Program-made: the position numbers and the translations under genes
Source: Chaetomium olivaceum
Lineage: Eukaryota > Ascomycota > Sordariomycetes > Sordariales > Chaetomiaceae
DNA length: 64,000 nt
Assembly (NCBI GenBank): GCA_039881045.1
Contig: JAYWVB010000004.1
Coordinates: 186,001-250,000, forward strand
Reading direction: 5' to 3'
The notes under the pieces: model-generated
What the model was told of the DNA's origin: nothing
Databases searched by the model: none
The model's input: the letters and a program-made list of their open reading frames with translations, nothing else
Shown: positions 19,641 through 31,152 of the stretch, piece after piece
How positions within the stretch are numbered: position 1 is the stretch's first letter
Layout of the letters: the number at the start of each line of letters is the position of its first letter

Positions 19641-20384
19641 TTATAATTTATAACCAAGGCCAAAATCTAACCCAGCGCTGCGAGCATATATGCTCCGTCG
19701 AACCCAGTCAGCTCCCCCGGAGTGGCCTAAGCACGGTAGCCATCGAGAAATTTCTTCTAAGGCCTCATAATTCTCGTATTTAACCTCCATCGATGGCAAC
19801 TCGGCCAAGTGTTCGGTCACTCGGGGAGAGTCCCAGCCGCCGCCATTCCGCAACTCTTCGGCAATCCGAAACACGAGTGCGTCGAACCGCGCTTCGACCC
19901 GCACCTCCTCCCGGATGCACTCGGAAACCACGGCGTCGTTGAAGGCCGCCACGATTATGCTCCTGTTAGCAGCGAGATTCCCCGCGGTCATGCTGCCCTC
20001 GCGGCCGTTGTCGCGAAGCCGGGCCAAGGCTGCAGACATGCAGTCGTCGTGGTTACCGTCCCCGCGAAGCATCCGCTGGACCGCCTGTGTCTCGTCAGGG
20101 GAGAGGTGCAGGCAGTTGGTGAAGGCGCTCCAGCATGGCGGACACTTCACGGGGCAGAAAAGCTCGTCTTGCCGCCTGGGAGAATCCTGAGTTCATGGGC
20201 GCCTCCGTTCTTCCTCTGCCGCCTTCTTGTCGTCCGAGCAATACTCTATGATCGGGGGTGCAGAGTAGTCGGCACGGGCCTGGCTATACCGCACAGTCGT
20301 CTTTCCGTAGTAACCGAGACATCCATCTTCGGTTATGGTCGAATCAACGGCGCATCTGTAGACGGGGCGTATTTTATAACACAT
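19641..20384 (-). pseudogene. Hypothetical Cys-containing protein interrupted by an in-frame TGA
   Basis: Two minus-strand frames lie in the same phase. The first (20384-20193) begins MCYKIRPVYRCAVDSTITED and ends in EEERRRP at a TGA (20195-20193). Reading on without shift gives TQDSPRRQDELFCPVKCP and then a 150-residue helical region (WSAFTNCLHLSPDETQAVQR). The N-terminus (MCY...C...GC) and CPVKCPPC suggest metal-binding Cys. No GT-AG intron that removes the TGA keeps the frame. Options are a nonsense mutation (for example from CGA), a sequencing substitution, or two separate genes with a start at 20150. I do not recognise the family. Confidence 0.45.
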
Positions 20385-21900
20385 GGTGTCGAGCGTTGGA
20401 ATCGTGAATCGATGATTGTGGGATAAAACTCGGGTGAAGAATTGAGGATTATAATTGACTGGATGATTGTTTAACTAGGAGAAAAAGGTGAACAAACGAG
20501 AAAACCCCAATAAAGTGCTTCCATCCTATAATGTGCTAACTGCCCAGACGCAGGGGCCGTCGCAGTGACTCAAATGATCACGTTCTTGTTGCGCCTGGTC
20601 GCCCTCGGTAAGGAGACGTCATAGCAGAGACAACTGCCTACCCATGGAACCGACGTCGACTCGGACTGAAGTTCCGAAATACCAAGGGGATCAGATAACC
20701 GTGTCTCGCCCACCAGTCGCACTCTGAATTGTGGGTTGTCACTATGATCTGTGGGGGTTGACATGCACGCCAACCGCGAGGCCGAGGACTCTGGGTTCAG
20801 GAATTAAGATTTTCTCAGCGAGCCCGCGGGCCTTGTTAGTGTGAGGCAGCGGGTGTTGCCATTGTTTGCTCCAGGTCATTGTTATACATACGTGCCCGGT
20901 GTATAGGACTGGACTGTTCGAATAGCCCGTGCTCGCGCCCCAGCGGAGTTGATACCGACATATACAGCTAGAGAGTCGTTACTGTCGGCTTCGCTCTCGC
21001 AAATTTGGGTAACCCCCGGATCAACCACACGTGCAAGCCGTCGCCGCCGGGACTCCACCAAGTTCCACATGAGGTTCCATCGAGCGGTTGCCTCGTTGGG
21101 GCGTAGTGCTGACGCCTTGTGATGAGAAGAACCGCAGCAAATTGGAGTGGATGCCTAAGGTAACCTTTGGGTAGGGCTGAGATTGGTAAGCCACCGCGAA
21201 GTCAAGACCTGGGGTTTTTGGTCACCTTCAGCGCCACGTTGGTTTGCATCAGGAAACTCCGAAAAGTGAGGACGAAGTTGTTGTCGAACATCGCTGCGGA
21301 GACTCGAAAGTTTATTGAACTTTGGTGGAGCAGGGACGAACCAATCGGTTTGGAACTGTTGGTGCTGCATTGGGCAAACAAGGCAAAGCTCCCCGCCCGA
21401 AGGAGATTTGCGGGGCCGGACCCCCGCATTCCGGTGCCGCTCTGGAGAGCGCTAACTGGAAGGAGCCTGAGTGCCCTGGGCGGAATTTCGGCTGCGCCAG
21501 GCAGTTGACCCTTCCCGCGTCGAGCCTTGACCAGAATTGGAATTGTCAGACTGGGGATGTGCAAAAGGATTGGCTTCTGCGAGATGAGGAACGGGAACGG
21601 GACGGACGCGCTAGCGATGCAGTGGCTTTGTGGTGGTGGTGCTGTAACTGAAAAGGCCGCCATCGCCACTGCAGTCTGTCTGTTCCTCTGAACGAATTGG
21701 TGCCGTCCTCACTCGATTTTGTTTCCTCATACTGATCAGTTCATCAACTGGAGGAAGTACAGACATACATACAAACAAGCACTGGGCATACCTTATCCGT
21801 CACACCCCAACACGCCACTTCCATCCCGCGGTCCTACTTCTCACTGTTCCTCTACACCATCAACCCACCAAACCACACGCAACCTCGCGGCTAACTTGCA
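20385..21900. other. Long intergenic region
   Basis: 1.5 kb without a convincing gene. A minus-strand frame near 21202-21669 has no recognisable domain. The final 180 bases are C/T/A-rich (CATCCCGCGGTCC, CACCATCAACCCACC) and look like the leader of the gene at 21901. Confidence 0.5.
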
Positions 21901-22263
21901 ATGGCCGGCTGTCTCAAAGCTCTCGGCTTCTGGAAGAAAAAGAGCAAGGGTGCCTCTGCTGCCGCCCCGGAAGAAAAGCCCCGCCGCGCTGAGAGCACTA
22001 TCCCCAACCCCGCCCACGAGAAACCAGTCGAGGTGCGGCATGTTCACAACACCCTCCCCCCGGGGGGCGTGCCGGTTCGTCCCCATGTCAACCCGGAGTA
22101 CTCGGCCTACTCCACCCCGGTAGATACCACGTGGGCTGACTCCACGACGTCAACAAAGGCATCGAACTCGGTCAACGACGCGGCGGATCCCGACGAGGTC
22201 GCCCGCCGGAAGAAGGCTGAGCAGGAGGAGCAGGAGCGCTTGGATTTCTTTCAGATGATGTGA
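21901..22263 (+). CDS. Small conserved-looking 120-aa protein
   Basis: Intronless. The N-terminus (MAGCLKALGFWKKKSKG) is short, amphipathic and basic, with a Cys at position 4 that could be lipidated. The middle is Pro- and Ser/Thr-rich (PPGGVPVRPHVNPEYSAYS). The C-terminus is a charged helix ending in EEQERLDFFQMM. Such end-to-end organisation, with a long leader and a clean stop, suggests a real gene, probably a cytoplasmic or membrane-associated adaptor. No named domain is recognised and no function is claimed. Confidence 0.65.
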   Translation: MAGCLKALGFWKKKSKGASAAAPEEKPRRAESTIPNPAHEKPVEVRHVHNTLPPGGVPVRPHVNPEYSAYSTPVDTTWADSTTSTKASNSVNDAADPDEVARRKKAEQEEQERLDFFQMM

Positions 22264-22407
22264 TCAATGACTTGCGGTCATGTGGATCTGAAACAATTAC
22301 GCTCGCGAAACGGCAGGGGGGTTCGCGGGGTCGCGCACATGATGCTGACCAGCGAACTTTCTTGCTCCGCTCTCGAAACCGACCACCCAGGGCACCACCG
22401 TGACGTG

Positions 22408-22794
22408 AAGCGGCGATTCCAGACGCCTCTCCCGCTCACACCGCTAAAAACCAGTTTCGATCCTGCGGCTACAAGGCTTCTACCACCCCTCTACAACAGG
22501 ATATCGGGTATGACAAACTCCTTCCGCGGGAGGTGCTAGAAGCCAAAGCTGCGGAGTGGCACGCGACAGCCGTGAGTGGATGAGGGAGAGGGTTACCGAG
22601 TACAAATTTCAGTCGGGAATTCAGGCTCGGATGGTGGAAAACAATGCCGAGTACAATGCTTGACCCGAGGTCAGGCTCGGAAGGACTTGGAGTATGTGGC
22701 TCGGCCAGATTTTAAGGCTCGGGTAGAGGGGCTGATGCAGAAGAGAGCACAAGAGAAACGCGAGGAGGATAGGAACTCAGGGAGCAGTAGCTGA
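22408..22794 (+). pseudogene. Coding remnant with frameshifts
   Basis: One frame reads REAAIPDASPAHTAKNQF and continues to YDKLLPREVLEAKAAEWHAT. It then shifts to REWMRERVTEYKFQSGIQ and shifts again to RKDLEYVARPDFKARVEG, ending in REEDRNSGSSS. The amphipathic, charged composition across all three pieces is coding-like. At least two frameshifts and a stop break it. I do not recognise the family. Confidence 0.4.
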
Positions 22795-23900
22795 GATTGT
22801 GCCTTCTGGTCAAAAGAAAGCTGGACTTTGTGGGGAAATAAAATCTGGTTAAGAAAGTCCAGCCAAGCAAACCGAAGAAAAGAAGTCGAGTAGATCCGGC
22901 TTTCAAGGGTCCTGCCACTGATATTCATCGGGCTCAGTAATGTTGAACAGTTGATCTACAATCATGCATGGTCTACAATCGTGCTGACCTTCGCGAGCCC
23001 ATCGTCAACAGTTGGGCAGAGAATTCTCACCATTTTTGAGCCAGAAACGGTTCCCGCAGTCGAGAAGTGTAAAGTTGTCACGGCGATGAGGTAATGAAGA
23101 GACACTTACCTAGGAGGTGTGCCTTCTTGTGACGAGAAAGAAAGCCGGTGGTCATGGCCTTGCTTTGGGTCTGGTGATAGCGTGAGGATACAACGACAAC
23201 CGCACCATGGTGCCTTTTTATACCACAGAGTCACTGCAGGAGAGGTTTGCGATTGCCTACAAAGGGACTGTATTCTAGGACCCAACTCCATCCGCAACGA
23301 TATCCTCTGATGTCGCACCGCCGTCCGTGCGGCAGAGGCGTCACCATCCATAAACCTCCAGATATGCAATGCTATGGTCCACGGCATTTGCGGGCCGATC
23401 ATTGGGCGCTGGGGCATGATTGTTAAACGGGAGATTAGCCAACACCCATCTTTCAGGTTTTCATGTCTGTCACAAACCCCGGGGTTGGACATCACGAGAG
23501 CCGGTTGGGCAAGGCAATCACGTCCAAGAAATGGATAGAGTTATTACACTTACGACATCTTTTAGTTATGCCTAACTCGGTTTGCTTTCCAGTAGAGACG
23601 CAGAAATTCCCTTCTTTCAACGTCCAACTGGCGCCGACAAGAATGTGACCTGCGACGTATATCAAGCGACAAAGGCGCCATTCTCGTTATCGTTTGCAGA
23701 GACAACAATGTATGTCACAGACTATGCTCATTGCAAAACGCACCGTCTTTACCAGTGCTCATGCTGGGATATAAATATCAAGGGTCAGGCCCTCAAATCA
23801 CATATCGATTTCCCAGCAAGTCAACCAGAATCTTCACATACCTCAGGCCAACCACCACGATCTATATCACACACACTTTCAACCACTGTGCACGGAAGAA
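22795..23900. other. Gene-poor stretch
   Basis: No intact gene. Short frames near 23210-23700 are broken by stops and carry no recognisable motif. Sequence from about 23760 onward shows homology to 25218-25390 and so belongs to the duplicated unit described next. Confidence 0.45.
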
Positions 23901-24612
23901 ATGCCTCGACGACGGGCATCGCAGCAAGTTCATGAGCTATGTCCTGACTGGCACTGGGGCATTTTACCCAGAATGGATGAGGCCGATGATCCTGGATGGC
24001 AGTGAGCAACCCCTCCGTCCCAACTGATACATTGCCTATCCAAAACCAATGATACATGTACTGATAAATACCAGTGTTGCTAAAGATGCAGGCTGGTTTA
24101 AAACCTACAAACGTCTGCCTGACGGAATCAATGCGCATCTCCAGGGCGCTGCAGGTCCATCTGTGCCGGTCAGTGGCGTTGGGACCGTCGAGCTCCTGCT
24201 GCATAACGACACCGGATCCAACCCGGTCACTCTTCAAAAGGTCCTCCATATCCCGACAATGGATTACGGCATTATTTGCGAGAAGCAACTACAGCTGACG
24301 GAAAACAAGATATATTCCGTCAAATTTAATGAAGCAGATTATCCTAACGGCGTGGTCCGCCACAACAATGCAGTCGTAACTATTTTCAACAATATCAAGC
24401 TCTCGGACCCGCTCCCCTCCCCGGACCCGGGCTCGGCCTTTCTTGTTCAGCTGGCGGGTCATCCCCGAAATTGCACCCTGGCTCCGTCGGGGTTTCTGAG
24501 AATGCTCAACATGACCCAATCAATGTTTGCCAGATGGGTTTGGATTAACCCCCAACACTGGGATGCCATACAAACGGCATTTGCCAGCGCTGGACCAAAT
24601 GTGCAGGCATGA
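23901..24612 (+). CDS. Two-exon gene with retrotransposon-like beta-barrel (BBD-like) motif
   Basis: Exon 1 is 23901-24001 (MPRRRASQQVHELCPDWHWG). The intron is 24002-24074 (GTGAGC donor, CTGAT near 24061, CCAG acceptor). Exon 2 is 24075-24612. The join gives DPGWHVAKDAGWFKTYKR and then PVSGVGTVELLL and TLQKVLHIP, 212 aa in all. The pattern of HVAKD-WF-TY, a short G-x-GTVEL strand and L-x-VLH-P resembles the beta-barrel domain next to the protease region of copia-type Pol, which also occurs in stand-alone fungal proteins. Catalytic integrase or RT motifs are absent, so this is not a transposon ORF. Exon-1 and donor sequence are conserved in the second copy at about 25393-25488, which supports the model. 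Role unknown. Confidence 0.6.
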
Positions 24613-25217
24613 TTGGATCATTTGGAGGAAACTTGATTACGGAGCAGGTTTCTCAGCATTCACAATCGGAGAAGGGGGTTCTCATGTGGGAAGTAGGGCG
24701 GCTGCACCCTCAGACGGCTGGTCCGTCAAGGTGTCGCTAACAAGGGAAGGTATTTGTGACTTCGCTAGCTGGTTCGTAGCAAATAAATACTTATCCATAC
24801 GGCGGAAGCATCGTTTCACCTATAATTATGTTTTCGGAGTTGTATTCCACCCGAGAGGTCAGTGGATACACTTATTTGATGAAACATCTTCGCCCCAGGG
24901 AACCCGGTGCACTGGAGCGGGATTGTTATGCTCACACATCGCTGGTTGTTGAGGTGCTGTGTTCCATAATAACGCACCTCCATCTTCCATGGAGCCGCCA
25001 CAAAAGCCTGGGCTGGGTATCATAATGGCTGGTACGTGAATACTCCATGCTTTAATCACCATTAGTCGGACATGGTTGCAAGGAGGGTTCAACTGCAACC
25101 AAGTGCAATGTGATCTGTGATGTGAAATAGTGACAAAGGTGACATTCCCACCACCGCTTAGACATACAACAAGTCTAAGTCACGACTATTGTCCTGGAAA
25201 CGCGCTGGGTCCCACTA

Positions 25218-25960
25218 CCACTGCATCTTGAACATAAATACTGAGGCTCTGGCCCTCAGATATAAGTCAGTTTTCCGGCTTCTCAACCGCAGCGTTTACA
25301 TATCACCTGCTTTACGAACACGGGGATTTATACCCACAGCCACAGTTACTACATACTATTCACACCCTTTCCCAAGCTTTGAAAGCAAAAGAATGGTCCA
25401 GCGGCTATTCTTCGTGGAACCAGGCCCTGACTGGCACTGGGGGGTGCTCTCAGAAAAGGAGAAGGAGAATCCAGGATGGCAGTGAGCTCCCCCATACCCT
25501 GATCCACTACCCAAAAACAGCCTGCAATGAGGGTTTCTATCATAACATTCATACTAATGACCTATGCCACCCACCTACTATCGTCGCTAAAGATATGAGT
25601 TGGTTTGTCAGCCACGCGTCGCTGAGTGGAGTCTACGCATGCCCCGAGGGCGACGAAAGTTGGGCGAAATGGGTCACGGTCAAGCAAGAACACTGGCATA
25701 CCATGGATAAAGCCAACGACTGCGCCCAGGAAGTTTCATAACTGCGCCAACACTCGGCCTGCTTGGGAAAACACGATGTGGTCTTGGTCATGGAGCAGGT
25801 CTCTCAACGTCAAACATATTTGCTAGGGCATCGACGATATTGGTTGCAGACAGTGATCTTGCTCGGGGCAGTAGGACGATTGCACCTCAGATGGCTGGCC
25901 CGCGGCGTCAGGCCCGGGATATTTTGGATTTTGCTGTCCGGGAAGTGGTAAATAAATAAA
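25218..25960 (+). pseudogene. Degenerate tandem copy of the BBD-like gene
   Basis: Diverged repeat of 23764-24790. Shared blocks are GPDWHWGVLSEKEKENPGW (versus CPDWHWGILPRMDEADDPGW), the following GTGAGC donor, VAKDMSWFVSHASLSGV (versus VAKDAGWFKTYKRLPDG) and WVTVKQEHWHTMDKA (versus WVWINPQHWDAIQTA). The segment corresponding to most of exon 2 between WF and WV is deleted, and the acceptor AG before VAKD is lost. Downstream non-coding similarity (GTAGG-CG-TGCACC-TCAGA-GGCTGG) shows that the duplication covers more than the coding part. Confidence 0.6.
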
Positions 25961-28088
25961 GTTTGGGAACCCCCCCTACGGTTCCACACGCCCAGACCTG
26001 TGTTGTGACTGGGTATCTTCCCACGTGGTATCGGCACGTTGATAGCCGAAACATGCACACCACACCGATGTCACGCTCAAGGAGCCGACAAACAACATCA
26101 ATTTCATCTTCAAGGGGCGGTGAGCTCATTGGCCAATGCCTCCCTGCCACTCAACACCAATAATCTTGCTGGCTCCAAACAAGCGTGGCTCAAACTCTCA
26201 AAGGCGGTGGGAAAAGAAGCCGTCGTCGGGAGGTGCTGTGGACTCAATGCAACAGCCGTCAGCTGACAAGAGGCTGGGAGTGGTAAACAGTAGAGTCCCA
26301 CCCGAGTTTACCACTGAAGAAAGAAAAAAGAGAGTGGTTGAAAGGTAAGGCGGTGAGTGGCAGGACGAGCAGGAAGTGTCAGCCTCGGCGGGGAACGGAA
26401 TCGAATACGGAGCTATCAACGGGGTCGAGCGGATCGGGGGTTCATCCCAAGAACTCGAAGCCGACGACGTGGCACGGAGGCGAGATGGAGGAGCCGGTTC
26501 CGGGAGGTGGTGGGCGTGTTTCGGTTCCAGCCCGGCCGCCAGGGGTGGTTCATTCAGGCTGCTATGTACGACTCGCCGCCGTTCAGCTGGCCTCATCAGT
26601 TGGCAATTGGTATTCCGCAAGTCGATACCCCCGGTATCCAGTGACGGCATTGCCAGACTGCCAGTGCCAATTGGCTCTGGCTCCGAGGAGTTTGGGCGTT
26701 TGGCATCGAGCCCAACTCTTGGCGTAAGGCCCGGGCCGTAACGCGGTTGGGCGGAGCCTTTTGACCGGGGTCCGGGGACGGTCAGATCCAGCTCACCGGC
26801 GCCGGCCACCGAAGGAGCTTGTGAATTGTGATGTGATGGTGGAGGAATTGAGAATTCGGGTGTCAACGTCAACCAGTTGGGGCCGGCACCAAGGGGTTGT
26901 TCATGCAGGTCGAAGGGGAAAAGGGCAAGGAGGACATCAGCATCACCAGCATCACTCGATTCAGACTAGAGGTGACAAGCCGGACTCCAAGGTCGGGAAT
27001 TTCCACATCTCGAACGCTCAAATGAGATGCTGGCGCTGCAAGTTTGTGGGGTCGGAAGAAGCGGGTGCGGGGCGAAACGATGCCAAGTCGAGGCCAATCA
27101 AGGCCAATCGAGGCCAAGTGAACCCTTGCACACAGAGTGCTGGCAATCGATGCTGCCACGTCAAGAGCCTCGATGGAGCCCCATCAACGACAACCAAGCG
27201 GCCCAAGCCCGTTTCGACGCGACCGGCCGCAGATTGGCGAGGCGGGTTGCACAAAACCGAGATGTGATGGGACCAGCTAACGGACAATGGCGGCAATAGC
27301 TGGAATGGCTACGATGGTTGCCGTGCCAGGACGTCGCGGGCTGCGGGCAACGGGCTGGTTACCGCTCAGAACCCCTTGGCCCCTCGAATTCCAAGGATTC
27401 AAGGAAGGCTGCAGCTGTGTGGTTGGTCGTTGGGCTCTGTTGATGCTGCCACATCTGGCATGCTGTGATGGGCCAGCCGGGCCATAGTGGGGAACCCTGG
27501 CCGAACCACTCTCCGTTGTCTGCGACCTCTGCGGCAGCTCCGAGCCCAATTGACGCCCATAATTTGACAATTTGAAGGGCGGTGGGCATCGGAGACTGGG
27601 CACGGCACCAGTCCGGTGATCTGTTGTTTGGGTAATGGGCTGCGTGGTGACTCAATGCCAGCCCCCTCAGATGTCCTCAGCCTTTCCTCCGCTAGTCAAC
27701 CCCCTGTTCCTTGCCTGCATAACTGTCGCCTCAGGCGGGGACACCACATGGAACCAGGGCTGCTCTCTGGTTATATAGACAAACCGAAGCGTAGTCCAAT
27801 TCCACTGCCGCAACATCATCTCCATCTCTCGAACTCGCCCCAAGATTGGACACCAGACCTTTCGTGAGACCCACGGTAGCGTTCCATCCAACAATCGTTA
27901 AGAAGAGCATCATTGGCTCTCCTTCTCCTTCTTAATATCTCCCAGCCGGTCCCGTTACTTTCACGGAAGACCCGCCCAAGCTGGCTACCCCCAAGGTCCG
28001 CGGTTCCTCCTCCTCCTACTACACCGCCAGCCGCGCCGCCAAACCACCTCCGGCGCCGACCGCCTCCGCCTCCGCCTCTAAACCGAAG
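25961..28088. other. Long gene-poor region ending in promoter and leader of the coiled-coil gene
   Basis: 2.1 kb with only overlapping short frames and no domain. Near the end, TTATATAGAC (about 27770-27779) is a likely TATA element. A candidate leader intron runs from a GTGAGA donor near 27865 to an ATCTCCCAG acceptor near 27942. After it the frame of the next gene is open and Ser/Pro/Ala-rich, but contains no ATG before 28089. Confidence 0.5.
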
Positions 28089-30522
28089 ATGGGTTCCCAC
28101 ATCGACGCCGACCCCACCCAGGCCGTTGACGGGCTAGTACGGGCCATCCGCGACCTCACCTCGGACCCCAACTACAAGCTCGTGGCCGACGTCTTCAGCG
28201 AGTTCCTGTACGTCAAGGAGCAAAACAACAAGCTCTCGAGTTCACACCAGGTCGTCTTGGAGGAGTACCGCAAGTTCCGGAACGAGCTCGAGGACCAGAA
28301 AGGCGAACTCGTGAACGAGAAGCACGAGCTTGAGCTTTTGGTGCAGGAGAAGGTGCAGGAGATTATCCAGCTCAGCGCCACCAGGACAAGGTTAGAAGGG
28401 GACCTCGAGGACACACAAAAAGAACTCGAAGAGAGGATTAAGGCCGCCGCCGAGGCAGCCGCCACAGCCGCCCAGGAGTATGTCAACCTCCAGAACACCA
28501 CTTCTAAGGCCTACGCCGACCTAGAAGAAAAGACGGCCAGGGAGTTTTCCAACCTACGAGAGAAGGCCGCCAAGGAGTATGCCGAATTGGAGGAAAAGAC
28601 CGCCAAAGAATATTCCGGCCTCGAGGCGAAGACAGCACAGGAGTATTCCGACCTACAAGAGAAGACGGCCAAGGAGTACGCTGACCTAGAGGCGAAGGCG
28701 GCGAAGGAATATGCTGACCTTGAGGAGAAGACGGCCAAGGAGTATGCGGATCTCGACGCGGCCAAGGCTGCGGTTGAGGAAGAGAAACGGCTTGCAGAGG
28801 AGGCTGCCGCCGCCGCTGCTGCCCAGGCTGCCGACGAGATCGCGGCGCTCACCGAGGCCAAGACGGGTCTCGAGGAGGTCAAGGCCAACAACGAGGCCGA
28901 GATTGAGTCCCTCAAGGGGAATGTGGCCGAGCTCGAGACAGCGAAGGCGGGCCTCGAGCAGGTGAAGGCCGACAACGAGGCCGAGATTACTTCGTTGAAG
29001 GAGAAGATCGAGAGTCTAGAGGATGAGAAGAAGAACCTCGAGGAGGAGCTCGAGACGGCGAGGCAAGAGATCGCCTCTCTGAACGACACCATCCTTCAGA
29101 AGAACAACGAGATTGAGAGCCTGCAGGAGTCTCTGCGGGCGGCTGAGGAACAGATCACCTCGCTGCAACAGACGGTCGAGGACAAGAACGCCGAGATTGA
29201 GAATCTCCATGGCAAGCTCACAGCCGAGGGTGAGCGGGCAAACACCGCCGAGGCTCAAGGCCGGGAACTCCAGTCGCAGCTGAACGAGACAACACAAAAC
29301 CTCCAGCTCACCACTCGGAAACTCGCCAACCTTGAGCAGTACCGCTTGGTCCTGCACAGCGAGAACGACGACACCTAGTAAGTTTCTGCCTCCTTCGCTT
29401 TGCACCTCACACAGGATGCTAACCCCGACCCCCTAGCGTAACGGTTCTCGACAAGATCTGGACAACCATCGTAACCCTCGTCGAAGGTACCTTCCGGCCC
29501 GACATCGACGAGCAGACCCTCAACGACCCCTCCTGCTGGACCAACCTGCGCAACTCCCCCTACCTCAAGCACGCGACTCAACTCCAGATCCCCCTACCGC
29601 AGTCCAACACCCCGCGGCCAAGGGCATGCGCATCAGCGCCGTGCTGGCGGTGCTCTCGCGCGCCATGCACAAGCATCTCTTCCGGCCCGTCTACCTGCTC
29701 GACGACGACGACGAGAACCTCGTCAAGTTCCTGCGCGCCCTCGAGGACGAGGACCCGACCCGCGAGGCCCACATGCGCGCCACGCTCGTCTCCATGATGC
29801 CCGAGCGCCAGATCGAGCAGGGCGTCCGCCGCGTCAAGATGGTCGTGCGCGAGGTGTCGTGGCTGGTGCAGCACCTGCTGACGGCCCTGCAGTTTGAGGC
29901 CTTTTGCTCCGGGCTGGAGATCGCGTGCAAGCTGGCCTGTGACCAGTGGATGCGCATCCAGCTGGCGCAGATGAAGATCGAGCCCTACTTTGGCCCGCCC
30001 TACGACGACTTCGACTGGCAGGTGCTGGAGCTTCCCGAGTTTGCCGAGGCCGCCGAGGCCGCCGCGGGCAACCCGCGCGACGAGGACGACTTTGCCGACG
30101 ACCGCCTCGAGACGATTGAGGCGAGCGAGGTCGGCGTGACGTCGTCCGAGACGGCTGGCGGCGCGGCTGATGCCAGCGGGTTCGATGCCAACGCCCTGCG
30201 CCAACATGATGAGGAGCTCATGGACGGCGAGGTTGACCCCGACGAGATCCTGCTGGTTGTGTGGCCCAGCATGTGCGCTGTTGAGAACGGCGAGCTCATG
30301 TCCATCACGCAGGGGCTGGTCATCTCCAAGGAGCAGGCCCGCCCCGCCCTCGAGGAGCAGCGCTCGCGGTCTCGTATCATCCCGCGGCCTGGGTCGAGGC
30401 GTGCCCGCACACTGTCCATGCCCGGACAGAGCAGGGGGAGCAGCCCGACCCGCGGCAAGCCGACCCATTTCCTGGCGCAGTCGGTGACGGCGTCCGACTT
30501 GGATGGCCCGGACGATATTTGA
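28089..30522 (+). CDS. Long coiled-coil protein with conserved C-terminal domain
   Basis: Exon 1 is 28089-29377, the intron 29378-29436 (GTAAGT donor, CCTAG acceptor), and exon 2 29437-30522, about 791 aa. Residues 1-50 are globular (MGSHIDADPTQAVDGLVRAI). Residues 50-425 are an almost unbroken coiled coil, with an 11-residue repeat array at about 142-223. Splicing joins SENDDTYVTVLDKIWTTI. The C-terminal domain includes NDPSCWTNLRNSPYLK, then LVQHLLTALQFEAFCSG and EPYFGPPYDDFDWQVLEL. A one-base deletion in a C4 run at 29610-29613 breaks the frame between PLPQSNTP and AAKGMRISAVLAVL. The phase on both sides is clear. I recall similar fungal proteins being labelled MEI5-like, but I do not rely on that. 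Confidence 0.8.
28512..28757 (+). repeat. 33-bp tandem repeats encoding 11-residue (hendecad) coiled-coil units
   Basis: Seven consecutive 11-residue units follow the pattern E-x-K-T/A-A-K/R-E-Y/F-x-x-L, for example EKTAKEYADLE and EKAAKEYAELE. Hendecads form straight rather than left-handed coiled coils and resemble LEA-type 11-mers. Nucleotide identity between units is high, as expected for unequal-exchange expansion. Confidence 0.9.
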
Positions 30523-31152
30523 GCGTGGGTGAAGGGCGCTTTTTCCCTTGAGCCATACTCACCAGGGCATCTTCTGTAACTTCAACCATTCCCCTTTTGT
30601 TGTTTTTCCTGCTTTCTTGTTTCTTGCTGCTATTTGCCTTCTTACGGCCGTGGCCCGGGGGGTGGGCGGGTTGGGTCGGGTCACGGCGGGCACAAAAGTT
30701 TCTTCTCCGTTGTACAGATTGACGTGGTTTTGTTGATGAGCCGGAGTCATGTTTTACGTCCATTCTTTTTATTCCTCTTGTCATAATACGCATCTTGGGC
30801 GGCGGGTATCCATCGCGCCGGGGCATTGCTGGCGCATGTGTATCCTTGGGGTGATGAATCGGTTCGGATAAACGGTTGGGAACGGGTAACCGGTGATGAG
30901 CTGATGATAATGTCGAGATTGACCTAATGGAAATACGCAACATTCTGTGCACCTCCGCGGTTCGTTAGTCCTTGTTGCTGTGATGATCCGGAACAGTACC
31001 AGGCCAAGTGAAGTTCTGCCGGCCCACATCGGCTCCGTGCCAAGCCGGCGCGGCACTCCGGAACCCGGATTCATACGAATTAAAGGAAATTGTCAAGTCA
31101 ACCATATCACATTATACTTTCTACCTCACAAACAATGGATCTCAATCTTTCC

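Noticed and set aside
24049..24074. Upstream ATG-containing start (MIHVLINTS) for exon 2 of the BBD-like gene
   Set aside because: These codons fall inside the intron supported by GTGAGC/CCAG, a split His codon and the tandem copy's conserved donor.
26198..26872. 224-aa minus-strand frame, Pro/Ser-rich
   Set aside because: No domain, no start or intron context, and frames in all phases are equally open in this GC-rich stretch.
29578..30468. 296-aa minus-strand frame opposite the coiled-coil gene's second exon
   Set aside because: Antisense to a conserved-looking exon; composition is a reflection of sense codons.
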